A stretch of 64,000 bases of DNA from Aquisphaera giovannonii (GTDB lineage Bacteria; Planctomycetota; Planctomycetia; Isosphaerales; Isosphaeraceae): positions 5,518,001-5,582,000 of the forward strand of contig NZ_CP042997.1 in the NCBI RefSeq assembly GCF_008087625.1, given 5' to 3'. The position numbers were made by a program, and so were the translations under genes. The stretch's first letter is position 1; each line of letters starts with the position of its first letter. Below the pieces are notes generated by a model, which was not told where the DNA came from, ran no database searches, and was given only the letters and a program-made list of their open reading frames with translations. Below, piece after piece: positions 61,288-64,000 of the stretch.

Positions 61288-62073
61288 TCACGCCGACAGG
61301 GCATCGAAAAGGGCCCGGATCTCGTCGTCCACGTCGGCCGGGTCGGCGAGGGTGGCGGCGATCTCGGCGCGGAGGAGCTCGCGGTACTTGCGGCGGAGGC
61401 GGTGGACGGCGGTGGCCACGGCCTGCTCGGAGAGGCCCAGCCGCGCGGCGATCACCGCGTAGGACTGCCGCTCCTCCGCCCCGCCGAGGGCGGCGGCCAG
61501 CTCCTTGAATCGGAGGCGGTCGCCGGAGTGCTCCGCCTCCTCCCGCAGCCGCTCCAGGACCCGGTCCAGGAGCGTCCACGCCCAGTTCCGCTCGAAGATC
61601 CTCTCGGCCGTCTCCCCGTGGGCCGGCTCCATGAGGTAGAGCCCCTCGGCCGTCTCCAGGTCGATCGACAGCAGCGGCTTCTCCGGGGCCCGCAGGGCGG
61701 CCGTCTCCCGGCGATGCTGGTCGACGAGGAAGTGGGAGCAGTCCGCCCTCAGGAAGGCGCGGAATCGCCCCTTCCCCTGGTCGGCCCGGAGCAGCAGGTC
61801 CTTCCGCAGCAGCTCGCAGAAGTACGACTGCGTCAGGTCCCTGGACTTCTCGGGCGGGTTCCCCTTGCGGCGGATGAAGGAATAGATCGGATACCAGTAG
61901 CGCGTGCAGAGGGCGTTGAGCGCCTCGGCGCGGACGGTCCCCGGCTCCCTCGCCTTCAGGACCAGGCTCCACTGCGTCTCCGGGAACTGGGTGTCGCAGG
62001 AGTCGTATTCGTGGTGTCCGGGCGTGCTCAAGGCCGTGGCCCCTCGGGTTCCATGACCCATGCCAGGACTCAT
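61288..62073 (-). CDS. ECF-like sigma factor, planctomycete type
   Basis: A 261-aa protein. Near residue 55 ALCTRYWYPIYSFIRRKGNP is the region 2.1-2.2 style, DLTQSYFCELLRKDLLLRAD the region 2.3-2.4 portion, and SYAVIAARLGLSEQAVATAVH near 210 the region 4 helix-turn-helix. The unusual long insert (LLSIDLETAEGLYLMEPAHG) between the two regions is typical of large planctomycete ECF-like factors. An alternative start is four codons downstream. Confidence 0.85.
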   Translation of the reverse strand: MSPGMGHGTRGATALSTPGHHEYDSCDTQFPETQWSLVLKAREPGTVRAEALNALCTRYWYPIYSFIRRKGNPPEKSRDLTQSYFCELLRKDLLLRADQGKGRFRAFLRADCSHFLVDQHRRETAALRAPEKPLLSIDLETAEGLYLMEPAHGETAERIFERNWAWTLLDRVLERLREEAEHSGDRLRFKELAAALGGAEERQSYAVIAARLGLSEQAVATAVHRLRRKYRELLRAEIAATLADPADVDDEIRALFDALSA

Positions 62074-62123
62074 ACTAGACTCTCGGGGACGATCGGAACA
62101 GCCGGTCGCCCCTCAATAGCCAG

Positions 62124-62261
62124 CCGGAGCGGGGACTCGGCGGCGACCCTCCCCCTCGTGCGCGGCCAGTGATCCGGGTGGCTGTGGCGGAGCGCAGCGA
62201 CGCCGCGGGATCGCGTCGGCCGGCGCGAGCGGCGCGGGCCAACCCCGCGGGCCGGGGCGGT
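62124..62261. repeat. Dispersed palindromic repeat, copy 3
   Basis: Contains GGGTGGCTGTGGCGGAGCG and GGCGCGAGCGGCGCGGGCC as in copy 1, preceded by GGAGCGGGGACTCGGCGGC as in copy 2. It fills the gap between two convergent-sense genes and has no open frame of note. Confidence 0.72.
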
Positions 62262-62307
62262 CACTTCGGGTCGGCCGGCCGCCCTGCTGACCTCGGGCCC
62301 CTCCGGC

Positions 62308-63549
62308 CTATCCGCCCCGGGCATCGGTCGCGGGGGGCTCCTGGACCGTCGGCGCCGCCGCGGCGAGGATCTCGCGGCGATCGCGCGTCAGGGGCGGATA
62401 GATCCGCTGCCCGTTGATCGCCCGCTTGGTCGCCTTCGCCGCCTCCCCCGTCGCGACGACATGGCGGTCCCATCCCTCGGTGTAGAGGGCGCCCCAGGGA
62501 CCCAGGTCCAGCACGGTCACGTACCACGCGATCTGCAGCGGCAGCATCGGCAGGCCAAGGAGGTCGCAGACCACGTTGTGCCCGGCGATCCGCCCCATCG
62601 GCCGGCCGTGCTGGCAGGACATGACCGACGCGTGGACATCGTCCATCATCGACCAGGCCGCGTCCCCGGCCGCGAACGCGCCGGCCACCCCCTCGACCCG
62701 CATGAACGGGTCGACCGGGATCCGGCCGAAGCGGTCGAGCTCGACCGGGAACAGCCTCGTCAGCGGGCTGGCCCGCATGCCGGCGCACCAGACCACCGTG
62801 GCGGCGGGGATCTCCTCGCCGGACCGGAGCGTCAGGCCCGAGGGGCCGACCGCGGCGACGTCGACCCCCAGGCGCGTCTCGATCCCCAGCGCGGCGAGGG
62901 CCTCCTCGATGATCGGCCGGGCCGACTCCCCCATGTCCGAGCCAACCCGCGCTCCGCGGTCCGCCAGGATGACGCGGGGGGAGCCGTCCCTCCCGGCCCG
63001 GGCCAGGGCCGTGCGCAGCTTCCCCGGTGCCTCGGCGGCCGTCTCCAGGCCGGTCAGGCCGGCGCCCACGACCACAACCGTGAACAGCCCCGGGACCTCG
63101 GGCCGGGCGGGCAGCGCGTCGATGTGGCGGTTCAGCCGGGCCGCGCCGTCGTAGGTGTCCACGTCGAACGCATGCTCGGCCAGGCCCGGGATGTCCGGCC
63201 GCAGGAGCCGGCTGCCGAGCGCGAAGACGAGGCGATCATACGTCAGGACCTCCGGGCCGTTCGGGGCGGCCAGCGTCACGGCCCGCCCGGCGAAGTCGAT
63301 GCCGGCGACCTCGCCCTCCACGCGGCGGACTCCGGCGGGGCCCAGCACGTCGTCGAGCGGGACCCGGAGCCGGCTCAAGTCCGCCTCGTAATTGCGGACG
63401 CGGATGTTGTGGTACGCGTTGCGATCGACCAGCGTCACCTCCACGGCACCCGCGCCCTGCCCGAGCTCGTCGAGCTTGCGCGCCGCCCCGACCGCGCTCC
63501 AGAGCCCGGCAAATCCGCCCCCCAGGACGAGGACACGCGTGGCGCCCAT
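62308..63549 (-). CDS. NDH-2-like FAD pyridine nucleotide-disulfide oxidoreductase
   Basis: A 413-aa flavoprotein. VLVLGGGFAGLWSAVGAARK at residues 6-25 binds FAD (GxGxxG), and VVVVGAGLTGLETAAEAP near 157 binds NAD(P)H. FAAGDAAWSMMDDVHASVMS near 300 corresponds to the FAD-binding GD motif, and a C-terminal region with LGPWGALYTEGW suggests membrane contact. It probably transfers electrons from NADH to a quinone, though related oxidoreductases look similar. ATG at 63549 with a weak AGGGGTGTTCC-like Shine-Dalgarno. Confidence 0.83.
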   Translation of the reverse strand: MGATRVLVLGGGFAGLWSAVGAARKLDELGQGAGAVEVTLVDRNAYHNIRVRNYEADLSRLRVPLDDVLGPAGVRRVEGEVAGIDFAGRAVTLAAPNGPEVLTYDRLVFALGSRLLRPDIPGLAEHAFDVDTYDGAARLNRHIDALPARPEVPGLFTVVVVGAGLTGLETAAEAPGKLRTALARAGRDGSPRVILADRGARVGSDMGESARPIIEEALAALGIETRLGVDVAAVGPSGLTLRSGEEIPAATVVWCAGMRASPLTRLFPVELDRFGRIPVDPFMRVEGVAGAFAAGDAAWSMMDDVHASVMSCQHGRPMGRIAGHNVVCDLLGLPMLPLQIAWYVTVLDLGPWGALYTEGWDRHVVATGEAAKATKRAINGQRIYPPLTRDRREILAAAAPTVQEPPATDARGG

Positions 63550-63624
63550 GGAACACCCCGAGATGAGGATCGCTCGCCGCGGAGCGGCTGGCCGTCAAGG
63601 ATCGAATCCGGAGGATATCCGCTC

Positions 63625-64000
63625 GTGGCACCCTCGCAACAGCCCCTGGGCTCCTCCCTCGCCGCAGTCACATGCCCCCCGTTGCCGCTCCTCCAGGCAT
63701 GCAGGCCCGGCTCGCCGGAGCCGAAAGGTGGCTGGCCCGGTGCGCTGTTCATTCCCCCGCCGGCCGACCCGGAATATGAGGAGCTGGCCTGCCGGATGAA
63801 CGAGATCGAGTCGCGACGACCCATCCCCTCAAGCCGGGCGGAGGCAGCGACCAACGGCCTCGTTGCGGACATCCCGCTCGATGCGGCGACCGGCCGGAGG
63901 CGCGGCCGATGGGTGGCTTTCTTCTGGTTCAACCGGCTGACGTGCACGCCGGGAGTGAGCGACTGTCCCACAAGTCCTGCATCCCAGGCGGCACCTCGTC
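63625..64000 (+). CDS. Possible CDS running off the window edge
   Basis: A GTG start with GGAGG about 10 nt upstream opens a frame of 125 codons to the edge, containing an ordered-looking stretch (GGWPGALFIPPPADPEYEEL; RRRGRWVAFFWFNRLTC). No family was recognised, and the early part is Pro/Ser-rich, so this may be composition only. Confidence 0.3.
   Translation, partial: MAPSQQPLGSSLAAVTCPPLPLLQACRPGSPEPKGGWPGALFIPPPADPEYEELACRMNEIESRRPIPSSRAEAATNGLVADIPLDAATGRRRGRWVAFFWFNRLTCTPGVSDCPTSPASQAAPR

Overview
The window is a high-GC chromosome segment that looks like a planctomycete of the Isosphaeraceae type (Singulisphaera, Aquisphaera, Paludisphaera and relatives). The lineage call is inferred from gene content. 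It rests on a DUF1559 prepilin-like protein, secreted proteins with the N-terminal LEPR/LEAR-LL sorting-type motif, Uma2 nucleases, a planctomycete-style sigma factor, a DUF11-repeat protein, and TTG/GTG starts among housekeeping genes. No rRNA, tRNA or CRISPR array was found.

Left part (1-19.1 kb): a partial DUF4142 secreted protein; a SWIM zinc-finger protein with a small partner; miaA; a secreted DUF11-repeat protein; a Uma2 nuclease; a DUF255 thioredoxin-domain protein fused to a DsbD-like domain; a DinB-like protein; a membrane spermidine-synthase-like protein; truB; a TlpA-like thioredoxin; hflX; and a DUF5131 (Gp37/Gp68) gene. This is mostly ordinary chromosomal content with tRNA modification, ribosome rescue and redox genes. 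Several palindromic dispersed repeats sit in the gaps.

Centre (19.2-31.1 kb): the most unusual part is a chromosomal integron cassette array. Twenty-four attC sites (R'' GCCTAAC-like, R' GTTAGGC-like, paired arms around GCTGCAGCGG/CCGCTGAGC) separate small genes that all lie on the minus strand. In thirteen cassettes the stop codon lies in the R'' box. The attI-proximal (right) end has a site built like a true attI: two 17-bp direct repeats, a left core and GTTAGGC. No integron integrase is encoded next to it or anywhere in the window, so the array is attI-bearing but integrase-less. Cassettes encode a HicB-HicA toxin-antitoxin pair, an antitoxin with a broken partner, small membrane proteins, zinc-ribbon proteins, BamE-like proteins and several unknown families. 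Related GGCACGGAGG-type repeats lie in inverted orientation just outside both ends.

Right part (31.7-64 kb): an APC permease with a universal-stress domain; an isocitrate/isopropylmalate dehydrogenase-family enzyme; a small lipoprotein plus DUF1559 protein; a GT4 glycosyltransferase; a 3,887-residue RTX-repeat protein ending in an HExxHxxGxxH metallopeptidase domain; a VapBC-type toxin-antitoxin pair; a truncated copy of the APC permease; secreted and membrane proteins; a diacylglycerol-kinase-family lipid kinase; kdsA (implying Kdo synthesis for the outer membrane); a lipoprotein; a second Uma2 protein; a sigma factor; and an NDH-2-like oxidoreductase.
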